A DNA stretch of 46,112 nt from assembly GCA_036525535.1 (NCBI GenBank), contig DATDAH010000187.1, positions 1 to 46,112 on the forward strand, in the 5' to 3' direction. The position numbers were made by a program, and so were the translations under genes. Below the pieces are notes generated by a model. That model had not been told where the DNA came from and made no database searches. It saw only the letters and a list, made by a program, of their open reading frames with translations. Source of the stretch: DATDAH01 sp036525535 (GTDB taxonomy: Bacteria; Actinomycetota; Acidimicrobiia; Acidimicrobiales; DATDAH01). Shown here piece after piece: positions 34,638 through 42,561 of the stretch. The number at the start of each line of letters is the position of its first letter. The first letter of the stretch is position 1.

Positions 34638-35191
34638 GCAACGCCAAGCAGCAGCTCATCGAGCACCTGCTCGAGTTCTCCGTGCGGCGGGGGGACTTCA
34701 CGCTGAAGTCGGGCAAGCAGAGCAACTGGTTCCTGGACGCCAAACAGACCTGCTGTCGGGCCGAGGGGATTCTCCTGGTGGCCGACCTGGCCCTCGAGGC
34801 CATCCCCGACGAGGTGACGGCCATCGGGGGGTTGACCGTCGGGGCCGACCCGGTCGCCTACGGCGTGGCCGCCTTGGCGGCCGCTCGAGGGCGGGACATC
34901 CGTAGCTTCACCATCCGCAAGGAGGCCAAGGACCACGGCGTGGCCGGTCGCCTGGCCGGGGCCCTGGTGCCGGGCGACAAGGTGGTGATCACCGAGGACG
35001 CCGTCACCCGGGGGACGTCTCCCATGGAGGCGGCCGAGGTGGTCAGGGCGCTCGGCGCCGAGCCCGTCTTGATCCTCCCCGTCGTAGATCGGGGCGGCAC
35101 CTGCGGGGACATGGCCGCGACCGCCGGCATCCCCTTCCACCCCCTCGTCACCGCCCCCGACCTCGGCTTCCCCTACGAAAGAGACGCCTGA
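34634..35191 (+). CDS. pyrE: Orotate phosphoribosyltransferase
   Basis: 185 aa. It transfers the phosphoribosyl group of PRPP to orotate, giving OMP in pyrimidine synthesis. Features are FTLKSGKQSNWFLDAK (substrate Lys and Phe region), IGGLTVGADPVAYGVAAL, the FTIRKEAKDHG loop and the PRPP motif VVITEDAVTRGTS. The GTG overlaps the purM stop, so this pyrimidine gene is co-translated with purine genes; both pathways draw on PRPP. The palindromic element at ~35.25 kb follows. Confidence 0.95.
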   Translation: MSNAKQQLIEHLLEFSVRRGDFTLKSGKQSNWFLDAKQTCCRAEGILLVADLALEAIPDEVTAIGGLTVGADPVAYGVAALAAARGRDIRSFTIRKEAKDHGVAGRLAGALVPGDKVVITEDAVTRGTSPMEAAEVVRALGAEPVLILPVVDRGGTCGDMAATAGIPFHPLVTAPDLGFPYERDA

Positions 35192-35243
35192 CGGGGCGAT
35201 TCGGGCTCTCATCCGGCGGAAACATGACCCGGTGTGGCCGGCC

Positions 35244-35302
35244 CTCGAACTGGCGCCTGATTCGGGGGTCAGAGCACCGCAATCGGGCGCCAGAACGGGA
35301 AG
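35244..35302. repeat. Intergenic palindromic element, copy 1
   Basis: Arms 35250-35262 (CTGGCGCCTGATT) and 35281-35293 (AATCGGGCGCCAG) pair over 13 bp with one G-T wobble, around an 18-nt loop. The segment aligns with 40953-41012; the right portion (35277-35302) differs from copy 2 (40987-41012) at two of 26 positions. It lies 52 nt after pyrE and might end that transcript, but lacks a T tract. Confidence 0.7.
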
Positions 35303-35519
35303 GTCGGCGCGACCCGGCCCATTCGGCCACGGACGGTGGCGAAACGGGCGGAAGACGGCGCCGCCGATGCCCGCCCGAGAGGCCAGCCCTCATCGTTGCC
35401 TCGGTGTCAGTCCTCCAGCCCGCCAGCTGGACCCGGTGGGCCGGCGCGACCATCGCGTAGTCGGCATGGCCCTTCATCACCGCGCATGGGCGGGCTGAAG
35501 GGCGGCCCGGGGGCTTGGC

Positions 35520-35525
35520 TACGCT
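35520..35525 (+). promoter_or_regulatory. Probable -10 element for the leaderless carboxylase gene
   Basis: TACGCT ends 6 nt before the GTG at 35532. No ribosome binding site is present. Confidence 0.5.
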
Positions 35526-35531
35526 CGCCCC

Positions 35532-37088
35532 GTGACTGAACACCCGATGCGGGAGCGCCTCGACGAGCTGGCCAAGCGCCGGGAAGCGGCTGTCCACGCC
35601 GGCTCGGAGCGCTCCGTGGAGCGCCAGCACGCCAAGGGCAAGCTCCTGGCCCGGGAGCGGGTCGACTACCTGCTCGACGACGGCTCCTTCCACGAACTGG
35701 ATCAGCTGGCCCGCCACCGCTCCACCGCCGCCGGGCTGGAGGACCGTCCCTACACCGACGGCGTCATCACCGGGTGGGGGACCATCGACGGCCGCAAGGT
35801 CTTCGTGTTCTCCCAGGACTTCACCGTGTACGGGGGCGCGCTGGGTGAGGTCTTCGCCGAGAAGATCCACAAGCTCATGGACCTGGCCCTCTCGGTCGGG
35901 GCGCCGGTGATCGGCCTCAACGACGGGGCCGGGGCCCGCATCCAGGAGGGCGTGGTCAGCCTCGCCTCCTACGGCGGCATCTTCTGGCGCAACGTCCAGG
36001 CCTCCGGGGTCACCCCCCAGATCAGCGTCGTGCTCGGCCCCTGCGCCGGCGGCGCCGTCTACAGCCCGGCGATGACCGACTTCATCTTCATGGTCCGCGA
36101 GACCTCGCACATGTTCATCACCGGGCCCGACGTGGTGAAGACGGTGACCGGCGAGGAGGTCACCCTCGAGGAGCTCGGCGGGGCCCAGAGCCACGCCTCC
36201 AAGTCCGGCGTGGCCACCTTCGTCGCCAACGACGAGAAGAGCTGCCTGGACAACGTCCGCTTCCTCCTCGGGTTCCTGCCCTCCAACAACCTGGAGGAGC
36301 CCCCGTTCTTCGAGCCCACCGACGACCCTGATCGCCTGTGCCCCGAGCTGCTCGACGTCATCCCCGCCAGCTCGAACATGCCCTACGACATGCACGACGT
36401 GATCGAATCCGTGGTCGACGACGCAGAGTACTTCGAGTACTTCCCGCACTGGGCCCAGAGCATCACCTGTGGGTTCGCTCGCATCGCCGGCCACCCGGTC
36501 GGCATCGTCGGCAACCAGCCCCAGGTGCTGGCCGGCATCCTCGACATCGAATCGTCGGAGAAGGCGGCCCGCTTCGTGCGGACCTGCGACGCCTTCAACA
36601 TCCCCCTCGTCACGTTCGTCGACGTCCCCGGCTTCCTGCCCGGCGTCGACCAGGAGTACGGCGGCATCATCCGTCACGGGGCCAAGCTGCTCTACGCCTA
36701 CTGCGAGTCCACGGTGCCCCGCATCCAGATCATCACGCGGAAGGCCTATGGCGGCGCCTACGTGGTCATGAACTCCAAGTCGATCGGCGCCGACCTGGCC
36801 TTCGCCTGGCCCTCGGCCGAGCTGGCCGTGATGGGCCCCGAGGGAGCGGTCAACATCGTCTACCGCCGCGAGCTGCAGGAAGCAGCCGACCCCGCGGCCC
36901 GGCGGACCGAGCTGGTCGACGAGTACGTCGAGCGCTACGCCACCCCCTACGTCGCCGCCGAGCGGGGCTACGTGGACGACGTCATCGATCCCTCCGAGAC
37001 CCGCATCAAGCTGGTCGCCGGCCTGGAGATGTTGCGCTCCAAGCGCGAAGAGCTGCCCAAGCGCAAGCACGGCAACGTGCCGTTGTGA
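35532..37088 (+). CDS. Acyl-CoA carboxylase beta (carboxyltransferase) subunit, PccB/AccD-like
   Basis: 518 aa. It transfers the carboxyl group from carboxybiotin to acetyl-, propionyl- or a longer acyl-CoA. The N-terminal half shows GKLLARERVDYLLDDGSF, FSQDFTVYGGALGE, and NDGAGARIQEGVVSLASYG; the C-terminal half shows FVDVPGFLPGVDQEYGGIIRHGAK and KAYGGAYVVMNSKSIGAD. In S. coelicolor PccB an Asp in GGAYDVM is tied to propionyl-CoA preference, and AccB has Ile; here the residue is Val, so the substrate is uncertain. The biotin-carrying alpha subunit is not in the window. The epsilon-like gene follows. Confidence 0.93.
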   Translation: MTEHPMRERLDELAKRREAAVHAGSERSVERQHAKGKLLARERVDYLLDDGSFHELDQLARHRSTAAGLEDRPYTDGVITGWGTIDGRKVFVFSQDFTVYGGALGEVFAEKIHKLMDLALSVGAPVIGLNDGAGARIQEGVVSLASYGGIFWRNVQASGVTPQISVVLGPCAGGAVYSPAMTDFIFMVRETSHMFITGPDVVKTVTGEEVTLEELGGAQSHASKSGVATFVANDEKSCLDNVRFLLGFLPSNNLEEPPFFEPTDDPDRLCPELLDVIPASSNMPYDMHDVIESVVDDAEYFEYFPHWAQSITCGFARIAGHPVGIVGNQPQVLAGILDIESSEKAARFVRTCDAFNIPLVTFVDVPGFLPGVDQEYGGIIRHGAKLLYAYCESTVPRIQIITRKAYGGAYVVMNSKSIGADLAFAWPSAELAVMGPEGAVNIVYRRELQEAADPAARRTELVDEYVERYATPYVAAERGYVDDVIDPSETRIKLVAGLEMLRSKREELPKRKHGNVPL

Positions 37089-37182
37089 TTGCCCCCCTCC
37101 GGTCCGCCGGCTCCGCCGATCAGGGGAGTCCCACGGGCTGCTCCGCTCCGCTGTGCAGCGTCGGGCCCGGTCGGGGCTTTCG

Positions 37183-37368
37183 GTGACTCCCACCGGGCTG
37201 AAGATCGATCCGGTCCCCACGGAAGAGGAAGCCGCGGCGATCGCCGCGGCCATCGAGCTCTGTTGGCCGAGGGACGCGGCGGAGGAGGCGCCCGAGCCCT
37301 CACCCCGGTGGCGCTTCTCCGGCCGTTGGTGGACCAAGCCGGTCCCCACCGGTCGAGCCCGGCCCTGA
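37183..37368 (+). CDS. Acyl-CoA carboxylase epsilon-like small subunit
   Basis: 61 aa. The core KIDPVPTEEEAAAIAAAIEL followed by SPRWRFSGRWWTK resembles actinobacterial carboxylase epsilon subunits, which start with a beta strand and PTEEE helix and end in a basic Trp/Arg stretch, and bind the alpha-beta complex to raise activity. The family is poorly conserved, so the call leans on context: it lies just after the beta subunit on the same strand. The GTG at 37183 has only a CGGGG before it; a GTG at 37153 would add 10 residues. The 94-nt gap before it shows nothing else clear. Confidence 0.65.
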   Translation: MTPTGLKIDPVPTEEEAAAIAAAIELCWPRDAAEEAPEPSPRWRFSGRWWTKPVPTGRARP

Positions 37369-37372
37369 GCCG

Positions 37373-38383
37373 ATGGCTGCGCGCAGCGAGCTGACCTCGG
37401 TCGCCGACGACGAAGCGGTCGTCCACATCGAGGGCGCGGCCCAGGTCTACGGCGACCTGACCCCCGGGACCGCCTACGCCTACGACGGGCACGAGTTCCG
37501 CACCTTCGCCGACCTGGGTGAGCGCCTCGCCACCGTGGCCACGGTCAACGATGTCCACTTCGGCGAGACGATCTGCGGGATCCTCGAGAGCTACGACGAC
37601 GGCCCCACCTTCTCTTCCGAGCCGGGCGACGACCCGTACCCCGAGGTCATGAACCGGTCGGTCATCGTCGACATCGCCGCGATCACCCCTGATGCCGTGG
37701 TGGCCAAGGGGGACCTGACCGCCCACGGCATCCAGGAGGAGTACGACGCCTTCCTGGCCCACTACGGGACCGCCTTCGGTGACCGCCTGCTCCACGTGCG
37801 GGGCAACCACGACGCGTACGCCGGCGAGACCTTTGCCGCCGATGCCCCGGTGGCCCGGGTCCTGCCCGGTGTGGTCCTGGCCGTGCTCGACACCGTGATC
37901 CCCACCGACACGCCGGGCCAGGTCACCGCCGACCAGCTCGAGTGGCTCGACGACCTCGCCGCCACGGCCGACCGCCCCGTGCTGGTCTTCGGCCACCATC
38001 ACGTCTGGTCACCCGACTCCAGCCACCGTCCGGACGGCTACTTCGGGATCAACCCCGACGACTCCGAGCGCCTGGTCGAGGTCGTGGCCCGCCGTCCCGC
38101 CATCGCCGGCTACTTCGCCGGCCACACCCATCGGAACCGGGTCCGGCGGATCCGCGCCACGGGCACCGTCCCGTGGGTGGAGGTGGCGTGCGTGAAGGAC
38201 TTCCCCGGGGCCTGGGCCGAGTACCGGGTGTGCGAACGGGGCATCCTGCAGGTCCACCGCCGGGCATCGGCGCCTGAGGCGTTGGCGTGGACCGACAAGA
38301 CCCGGGCCATGTTCGGTGGCGCCTATGTCGACTACGCCTTCGGTGCGCTCGAGGACCGCTGCCTGCTGGTTGGCGCGGGCTAG
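37373..38383 (+). CDS. Calcineurin-like metallophosphoesterase (CpdA-type)
   Basis: 336 aa. It has the five motifs of the binuclear metallophosphoesterase fold in order: VNDVHFGE, VAKGDLT, RGNHDAY, VFGHHHVW and FAGHTHRNR, with all metal-ligand Asp, Asn and His residues present. The first ~60 residues form a beta-rich extension (AAQVYGDLTPGTAYAYDGHEF). The closest described type is the cyclic-nucleotide phosphodiesterase/Icc group, but phosphoesterases of this fold act on many substrates. It has no signal peptide and starts 4 nt after the epsilon-like gene. Confidence 0.82.
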   Translation: MAARSELTSVADDEAVVHIEGAAQVYGDLTPGTAYAYDGHEFRTFADLGERLATVATVNDVHFGETICGILESYDDGPTFSSEPGDDPYPEVMNRSVIVDIAAITPDAVVAKGDLTAHGIQEEYDAFLAHYGTAFGDRLLHVRGNHDAYAGETFAADAPVARVLPGVVLAVLDTVIPTDTPGQVTADQLEWLDDLAATADRPVLVFGHHHVWSPDSSHRPDGYFGINPDDSERLVEVVARRPAIAGYFAGHTHRNRVRRIRATGTVPWVEVACVKDFPGAWAEYRVCERGILQVHRRASAPEALAWTDKTRAMFGGAYVDYAFGALEDRCLLVGAG

Positions 38384-38415
38384 GGTCGGCCGTCAAGGAC
38401 GGGGACGCCAGGAGG
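38381..38415 (+). promoter_or_regulatory. Probable -10 and ribosome binding site for the lipoprotein array
   Basis: TAGGGT (38381-38386) begins inside the stop codon of the preceding gene. AGGAGG (38410-38415) is a strong ribosome binding site 9 nt before the ATG at 38425 and excludes the upstream in-frame ATG at 38287. Confidence 0.5.
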
Positions 38416-38424
38416 ACCGGGCAC

Positions 38425-38859
38425 ATGGCAAGACGGTGGATGATCGCGGGGGCACTGATCGTGCTCGCCCTGGGGCTCTCCGCCTGCAGCAAGGAGGTCT
38501 CGGCCAACAGCCTCGACGTCGGGGACTGCACCAACGATGACTTCACCGGTGCGGTGGGCGAGGTCGACACCGTCGACTGCGCTGACTCCCACACCGCGGA
38601 GGTCTTCGCCGTCTTCGACGTCGACGGCGACGACTTCCCTGGCACGGCCGACATCCAGTCCCAAGCCGCTGAAGGCTGCAACGGCGACCGCTTCTCCGAG
38701 TACGTCGGCACGCCCTACGAGGAGTCGGAGATCTACACGACCTTTCTGGTCCCGACCGAGGAGACCTGGAACGAGGCTGACGACCGCACGATCATCTGCC
38801 TGGCGGTGACCCAGGACGGTTCGGCCAGCGAGGGCTCCGTCGAGGGTGCCAACCGCTGA
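38425..38859 (+). CDS. Lipoprotein 1 of three tandem paralogs (Septum_form-like domain)
   Basis: 144 aa. The signal peptide MARRWMIAGALIVLALGLSAC ends in the lipobox LSAC at residue ~21, so it should be lipid-anchored outside the membrane. The mature domain (~30-135) has four cysteines in the order GDC, VDC, GC and IIC, with LDVGDCTND, SHTAEVFAVFD, FPGTADI and FSEYVG between. This pattern resembles the actinobacterial Septum_form family (PF13845), whose role is poorly defined. The next two genes encode the same fold. It overlaps the second by 14 nt. Confidence 0.72.
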   Translation: MARRWMIAGALIVLALGLSACSKEVSANSLDVGDCTNDDFTGAVGEVDTVDCADSHTAEVFAVFDVDGDDFPGTADIQSQAAEGCNGDRFSEYVGTPYEESEIYTTFLVPTEETWNEADDRTIICLAVTQDGSASEGSVEGANR

Positions 38860-39322
38860 TCGGCGGCGCGCCGGAGCCCTCCTGTGCGCCGCCGTCCTCG
38901 TGGCGACAGCGTGTACGGGTGACGACGGCGGCGGCCCCTCCGGCCTGAGCGCCGAGCCGTTCCGCCTCGACCTCGAGGTGGGCGAGTGCTTCGACCGGCC
39001 GGCCAGCCCCGACGTCGAGTCGGTGCCGGCCGTGCCCTGTCGTCGTCCGCACGATCTCGAGGTCATCGCCGTCTTCTCACTGGAGGAGGGCGATGACTAC
39101 CCCGGGGCGGGGGTCGTGGCCGAGCGGGCGGGCGCCGGGTGCGAGGAGCGCTTCGCGGGGTACGTCGGCATCGACCAGGACTCGTCGGGCTTGCTGATCG
39201 TGCCCTACGCCCCCGACCGCCTGGCCTGGGAGGTGGGTGACCGGCGGGTGACCTGCGCCGTCTCCCTGGCCGAAGGCCGCCTCGACGGCACGGTCGAGGG
39301 CAGCGAGAACCCTCGGTCGTGA
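38846..39322 (+). CDS. Lipoprotein 2 of three tandem paralogs (Septum_form-like domain)
   Basis: 158 aa from a GTG. The signal peptide RRRAGALLCAAVLVATAC ends in ATAC. The mature domain repeats the scheme of its neighbours: LEVGECFDR, VPCRRPHDLEVIAVFSLE, DYPGAGVV, GCEERFAGYVG and RRVTCAVSL, keeping the same four cysteines. Identity to lipoprotein 1 outside these positions is low, so the duplication is old. Its stop overlaps the start of lipoprotein 3 (GTGA). Confidence 0.7.
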   Translation: MPTADRRRAGALLCAAVLVATACTGDDGGGPSGLSAEPFRLDLEVGECFDRPASPDVESVPAVPCRRPHDLEVIAVFSLEEGDDYPGAGVVAERAGAGCEERFAGYVGIDQDSSGLLIVPYAPDRLAWEVGDRRVTCAVSLAEGRLDGTVEGSENPRS

Positions 39323-39813
39323 GGGCGACCGAGATCGCGCTCCTCTTCGTCGTGGTCCTGACCGTGCTCGTCGGCTGCTCGGGTGACGACGGCGAGGAGG
39401 CTACGCCGACCTCACCGCCGACCACGGCGGCCCGTCCGCCGACCAGCCTCTACGACCTCGTGACGGGCGACTGCTTCAGCGGCCTGGACCGCAACCAGGA
39501 CCTGCGCGTGCGGATCGTGCGCTGCGCCCGCCGCCACCAGGCCGAGGTCTACGGGACCGTCGACCTGGCCACCCGTCGGCGCTTCCCGGGGGCCGAGGTG
39601 CTGCGCCGCCAGGCGGCCACCCAGTGCGCCCAGCGCTTCGCCGATTACACGGGAGAGCCTGCCGGTCCCGGGACCGAGGTGTCCTTCGCCGAGGTCGTGC
39701 CCACGCTGGACTCCTGGAGCGCCGGTGACCGGAGCGCCCTGTGCGTGGCGCTCGGCCTCGACGGCGCCTCGCTGCGGGGCAGCATCGCCGCCGACGACGG
39801 AGGGTCGGCGTGA
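39319..39813 (+). CDS. Lipoprotein 3 of three tandem paralogs (Septum_form-like domain)
   Basis: 164 aa. MRATEIALLFVVVLTVLVGC gives a signal peptide and lipobox LVGC, followed by a Thr/Pro linker (PTSPPTTAARPPTS). The domain carries LVTGDCFSG, VRCARRHQAEVYGTVD, RFPGAEVL, QCAQRFADYTG and ALCVAL, again with four aligned cysteines. It overlaps the CoA-transferase start (GTGA), so the array and the enzyme should be translated from one mRNA. Confidence 0.7.
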   Translation: MRATEIALLFVVVLTVLVGCSGDDGEEATPTSPPTTAARPPTSLYDLVTGDCFSGLDRNQDLRVRIVRCARRHQAEVYGTVDLATRRRFPGAEVLRRQAATQCAQRFADYTGEPAGPGTEVSFAEVVPTLDSWSAGDRSALCVALGLDGASLRGSIAADDGGSA

Positions 39814-40940
39814 CCAGCGCCGGGGCGCCGGCCCTCGAGGGGCTCAAGGTCATCGACTGCTCGACTGTCCTGGCCGGCCCCGGCTGCGCGCGCTACCTGG
39901 CCGACTTCGGGGCGGACGTCATCAAGGTCGAGCGCCCCGGGACGGGGGACACGACCCGGTCGTTGGGCTGGCGGGACCCCCGGGACGGCATCACCCTGTT
40001 CTGGAAGCTGTTGGGTCGGGGCAAGCGGACCATCGTCCTGGACCTCAAGAGCGACGAGGGTCGGGAGACGATGCTGGCCCTGCTCGACGGCGCCGACGTG
40101 CTGGTCGAGAACTTCCGGCCGGGCACCCTCGAACGACTCGGCCTCGGCCCCGACATCCTGCTCGCCCGCAACCCGGACCTGGTCATCACCCGGGTCACCG
40201 GCTTCGGCCAGGACGGGCCGTACGCCAGCCGACCCGGGTTCGCCACCCTGGCCGAGGCCATGTCCGGCCTGGCCGCCATCAACGGGGAGCCCGACGGCGC
40301 CCCGCTGCTCCCGCCCATCGCCCTGGCCGACGAGGTCACGGGCGTGGTCGCCGCCTTCGCCACGATGGTCGCCCTCCACTCCGGTGTCGGCCAGGTCGTG
40401 GACGTGAGCCTGCTGGAGTCCCTGTTCCAGCTCATGGGCCCGCTGCCATCGCTCTACGCCGTCTCTGGCGAGCTCCAGCCCCGCATGGGTGCCCAGCTGC
40501 CGTACACCGTCCCCCGCAACACGTACCGCTGCTCGGACGGGACGTGGGTGGCGGTGTCCACCTCGGCCGAGTCGGTGGCCCGCCGGGTCCTGGACCTCAT
40601 CGGCCACGGCGACGACGAGCGGTTGCAGAGCTTCGAGGGCCGGGTCGAGCATCGGGTCGCCCTGGACGGTTGGATGGCCGACTGGATCGCCGAGCGCACG
40701 GCGGAGGAGGTCATCGCCGCCTTCGAGGAGGCGCACGCCGCCTGTGCCCCCGTCTACGACATGGCGGACCTGGCCGTCGACCCGCACATCGCCGCCCGCG
40801 AGACCATCGTCGACGTCGACGGCACCCCCATGCAGGGGCTCATCGCCAAGCTGAGCGCCACCCCCGGCCGGCTCCGCTGGTCCGGCCGCCCCCTGGGCGC
40901 CGACCAGGCCGAGGTCTTGGCCGAACTCGACGACGACTGA
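39810..40940 (+). CDS. CaiB/BaiF family (class III) CoA-transferase
   Basis: 376 aa. Family III CoA-transferases move CoA between carboxylic acids through an aspartyl-CoA thioester. Seen are LEGLKVIDCSTVLAGPGCARYLADFGADVIKVE in pieces, DLKSDEGRE, LVENFRPGTLERLG, and the catalytic Asp174 in PIALADEVTG. The C-terminal GFATLAEAMSGLAA and HAACAPVYDMADL agree with the fold. The substrate is unknown. It follows the three lipoproteins with a 4-nt overlap, an odd pairing of surface lipoproteins and a cytosolic enzyme. The palindromic element follows its stop by 17 nt. Confidence 0.88.
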   Translation: MTSAGAPALEGLKVIDCSTVLAGPGCARYLADFGADVIKVERPGTGDTTRSLGWRDPRDGITLFWKLLGRGKRTIVLDLKSDEGRETMLALLDGADVLVENFRPGTLERLGLGPDILLARNPDLVITRVTGFGQDGPYASRPGFATLAEAMSGLAAINGEPDGAPLLPPIALADEVTGVVAAFATMVALHSGVGQVVDVSLLESLFQLMGPLPSLYAVSGELQPRMGAQLPYTVPRNTYRCSDGTWVAVSTSAESVARRVLDLIGHGDDERLQSFEGRVEHRVALDGWMADWIAERTAEEVIAAFEEAHAACAPVYDMADLAVDPHIAARETIVDVDGTPMQGLIAKLSATPGRLRWSGRPLGADQAEVLAELDDD

Positions 40941-40952
40941 AAGAACGCGGCT

Positions 40953-41012
40953 CTCGGTTCTGGCGCCTGATTGCGGCGCCATGACCCCGCAATCAGGCGC
41001 CAGAAAGGGAAG
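40953..41012. repeat. Intergenic palindromic element, copy 2
   Basis: Arms 40958-40976 and 40987-41005 are perfectly complementary over 19 bp with a 10-nt loop. It lies between the convergent CoA-transferase (stop 40940) and aldehyde dehydrogenase (stop 41017), where it could act as a two-way terminator, though no T tract follows on either strand. It is homologous to the element at 35244-35302. Confidence 0.8.
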
Positions 41013-41016
41013 CGGC

Positions 41017-42441
41017 CTACGAGTGCGAGATCATGACGTGCTTGAGCTCGGTGTAGGACTCGATGCTGTAGATCGACATGTCCTTGCCGTAGCCGGACTG
41101 CTTGAAGCCGCCGTGGGGCATCTCCGGGACCAGCGGGATGTGGTCGTTCACCCACACCGTGCCGAACTGCAGGGCCTTGGACAGACGCATGGCCCGACCG
41201 ACGTCCCGGGTCCAGACGCTGGCGGCCAGGCCGTAGTCGACCCCGTTGGCCCAGGCGATGGCCTGCTCCTCGTCAGCGAAGCGCTGGACGCTGACGACGG
41301 GGCCGAAGACCTCGCGCTGGACGATCTCGGCGTCCTGATCCACGCCCGCCACCACCGTCGGGGCGTAGAACCAGCCGTCCCGGTCCAGGGCGACGCCCCC
41401 GCTGACCACCTCGCCCCCTTGGGCCCGGGCGTTGTCGACCATGCCCGCCACGCGGGTCCGCTGCCCTTCGGACACCACGGGGCCGAGGTCGACCGACTCG
41501 TCGGAGGGGTCACCCTGGGGGATGCCGGCGGCGGCGTCGGCCAGGCCGGCGACCAGGTCGTCGTAGAGGCCGGGCCCGGCGACGACCCGGCAGGCCGCGG
41601 TGCAGTCCTGGCCGGCGTTGAAGTAGGCCCCGACGGCGACAGCCTCGATCACCGCCTCGAGGTCGGCGTCGTCGAACACCAGGACGGGAGCCTTGCCTCC
41701 CAGCTCGAGGTGGACGCGGGTCAGGGACGGTGCGGCATTGGCGGCGATGAGCTTGCCGGTGGCCACGTCGCCGGTGAGCGACACCATGCGCACCAGCGGG
41801 TGCTCGACCAGCGCGGCGCCGGCCGTCTCGCCCTGACCGGTGACGACGTTCAGCACGCCCGGCGGGAACGCCTCAGCGGCCAGCTCGGCCATCCGCAGGC
41901 TGGTCAGCGGGGTCAGCTCGGACGGCTTCAGGACCACGGTGTTGCCCGCGGCGAGAGCGGGGCCGATCTTCCAGACAGCCATCATCAGCGGGTAGTTCCA
42001 CGGCGTGATCGACGCGACCACACCCAGCGGGTCCCGACGCAGCATCGACGTGTAGCCGGCCAGGTACTCCCCGGCGGCCCGGCTGTCCATGTTGCGGGCC
42101 CCGGCGGCGAAGAAGCGGATGTGGTCGATGGCCATGGCCATCTCGTCGCCCACGGTGTTGATGGGCTTGCCCACGTTCTGCGACTCGAGGGCACCGAGGG
42201 CGTCGGCCTCGGCCTCGAGCACGTCGGCCAGGCCGAGGAGGGCGGCGCTGCGATCGGCGGGCGTGGACGCCCCCCATTCGACGAAGGCGTCGGCCGCGGC
42301 CTGGACGGCGGCGTCGACGTCGGCCGCGTCGCTGGACGCCGCCCGGGCCATCTCCTGGCCGGTGGCGGGGTCGATCACGGCGTCGGTCGCCCCACCCACC
42401 GCGTCGACCCACTGACCCCCGATGAAGTTCTGCTCGGCCAC
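41017..42441 (-). CDS. Aldehyde dehydrogenase, gamma-aminobutyraldehyde dehydrogenase-like
   Basis: 474 aa. It has SITPWNYPLMMAVWKIGPALAAG in pieces, the general base in LELGGKAPV, the nucleophile Cys280 in NAGQDCTAACRV, and the C-terminal HGGFKQSGYGKDMSIYSIESY. The NAGQDC.A..R context and the end resemble PatD/YdcW-type enzymes, which oxidise 4-aminobutanal from putrescine breakdown to GABA. The divergent polyamine-type importer supports this. The GTG at 42441 has GGGGGA about 6 nt upstream; TATGCT (42479-42474) is a likely -10. Other aminoaldehydes or betaine aldehyde remain possible. Confidence 0.85.
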   Translation of the reverse strand: MAEQNFIGGQWVDAVGGATDAVIDPATGQEMARAASSDAADVDAAVQAAADAFVEWGASTPADRSAALLGLADVLEAEADALGALESQNVGKPINTVGDEMAMAIDHIRFFAAGARNMDSRAAGEYLAGYTSMLRRDPLGVVASITPWNYPLMMAVWKIGPALAAGNTVVLKPSELTPLTSLRMAELAAEAFPPGVLNVVTGQGETAGAALVEHPLVRMVSLTGDVATGKLIAANAAPSLTRVHLELGGKAPVLVFDDADLEAVIEAVAVGAYFNAGQDCTAACRVVAGPGLYDDLVAGLADAAAGIPQGDPSDESVDLGPVVSEGQRTRVAGMVDNARAQGGEVVSGGVALDRDGWFYAPTVVAGVDQDAEIVQREVFGPVVSVQRFADEEQAIAWANGVDYGLAASVWTRDVGRAMRLSKALQFGTVWVNDHIPLVPEMPHGGFKQSGYGKDMSIYSIESYTELKHVMISHS

Positions 42442-42561
42442 GTCGTCCCCCTGCGTCGATCTGAGGACGGCGAGCATAGGACCCTTGGTGGGTGGCGGTC
42501 CCCGGCGACCCGCTCGAAGAGGGTCCGCTAGCTTGACGGGCCGAGAGCCAGGGGGGAGAAC
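42442..42561. promoter_or_regulatory. Divergent promoter region between the dehydrogenase and the polyamine importer
   Basis: On the minus strand TATGCT (42479-42474) serves the dehydrogenase. On the plus strand TAGCTT (42529-42534) and GGGGGGAGA (42551-42558) serve potA. The 120-bp spacing would let a shared regulator act on both; no regulator gene is adjacent and no clear operator is seen. Confidence 0.45.

Larger units (their letters stand above)
35192..35531. other. 340-nt intergenic region without a recognisable gene
   Basis: It holds one copy of the palindromic element (35244-35302) and, at its right end, the -10 TACGCT (35520-35525) for the carboxylase gene. In between (35303-35515) I see short open frames but none with protein-like composition, ribosome binding site or family resemblance, and no tRNA or riboswitch fold. 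Confidence 0.6.

Noticed and set aside
21325..35200. Search for a purine riboswitch or PurR-type operators in the pur block
   Set aside because: The gaps before purA, purB, purS, purL and purF are short or leaderless and hold no conserved aptamer core that I can see.
37124..37200. Near-duplicate GAGTCCCACGGGCTG / GACTCCCACCGGGCTG in and around the carboxylase gap
   Set aside because: Too short and imperfect to call a repeat; one copy is inside the epsilon-like coding sequence.
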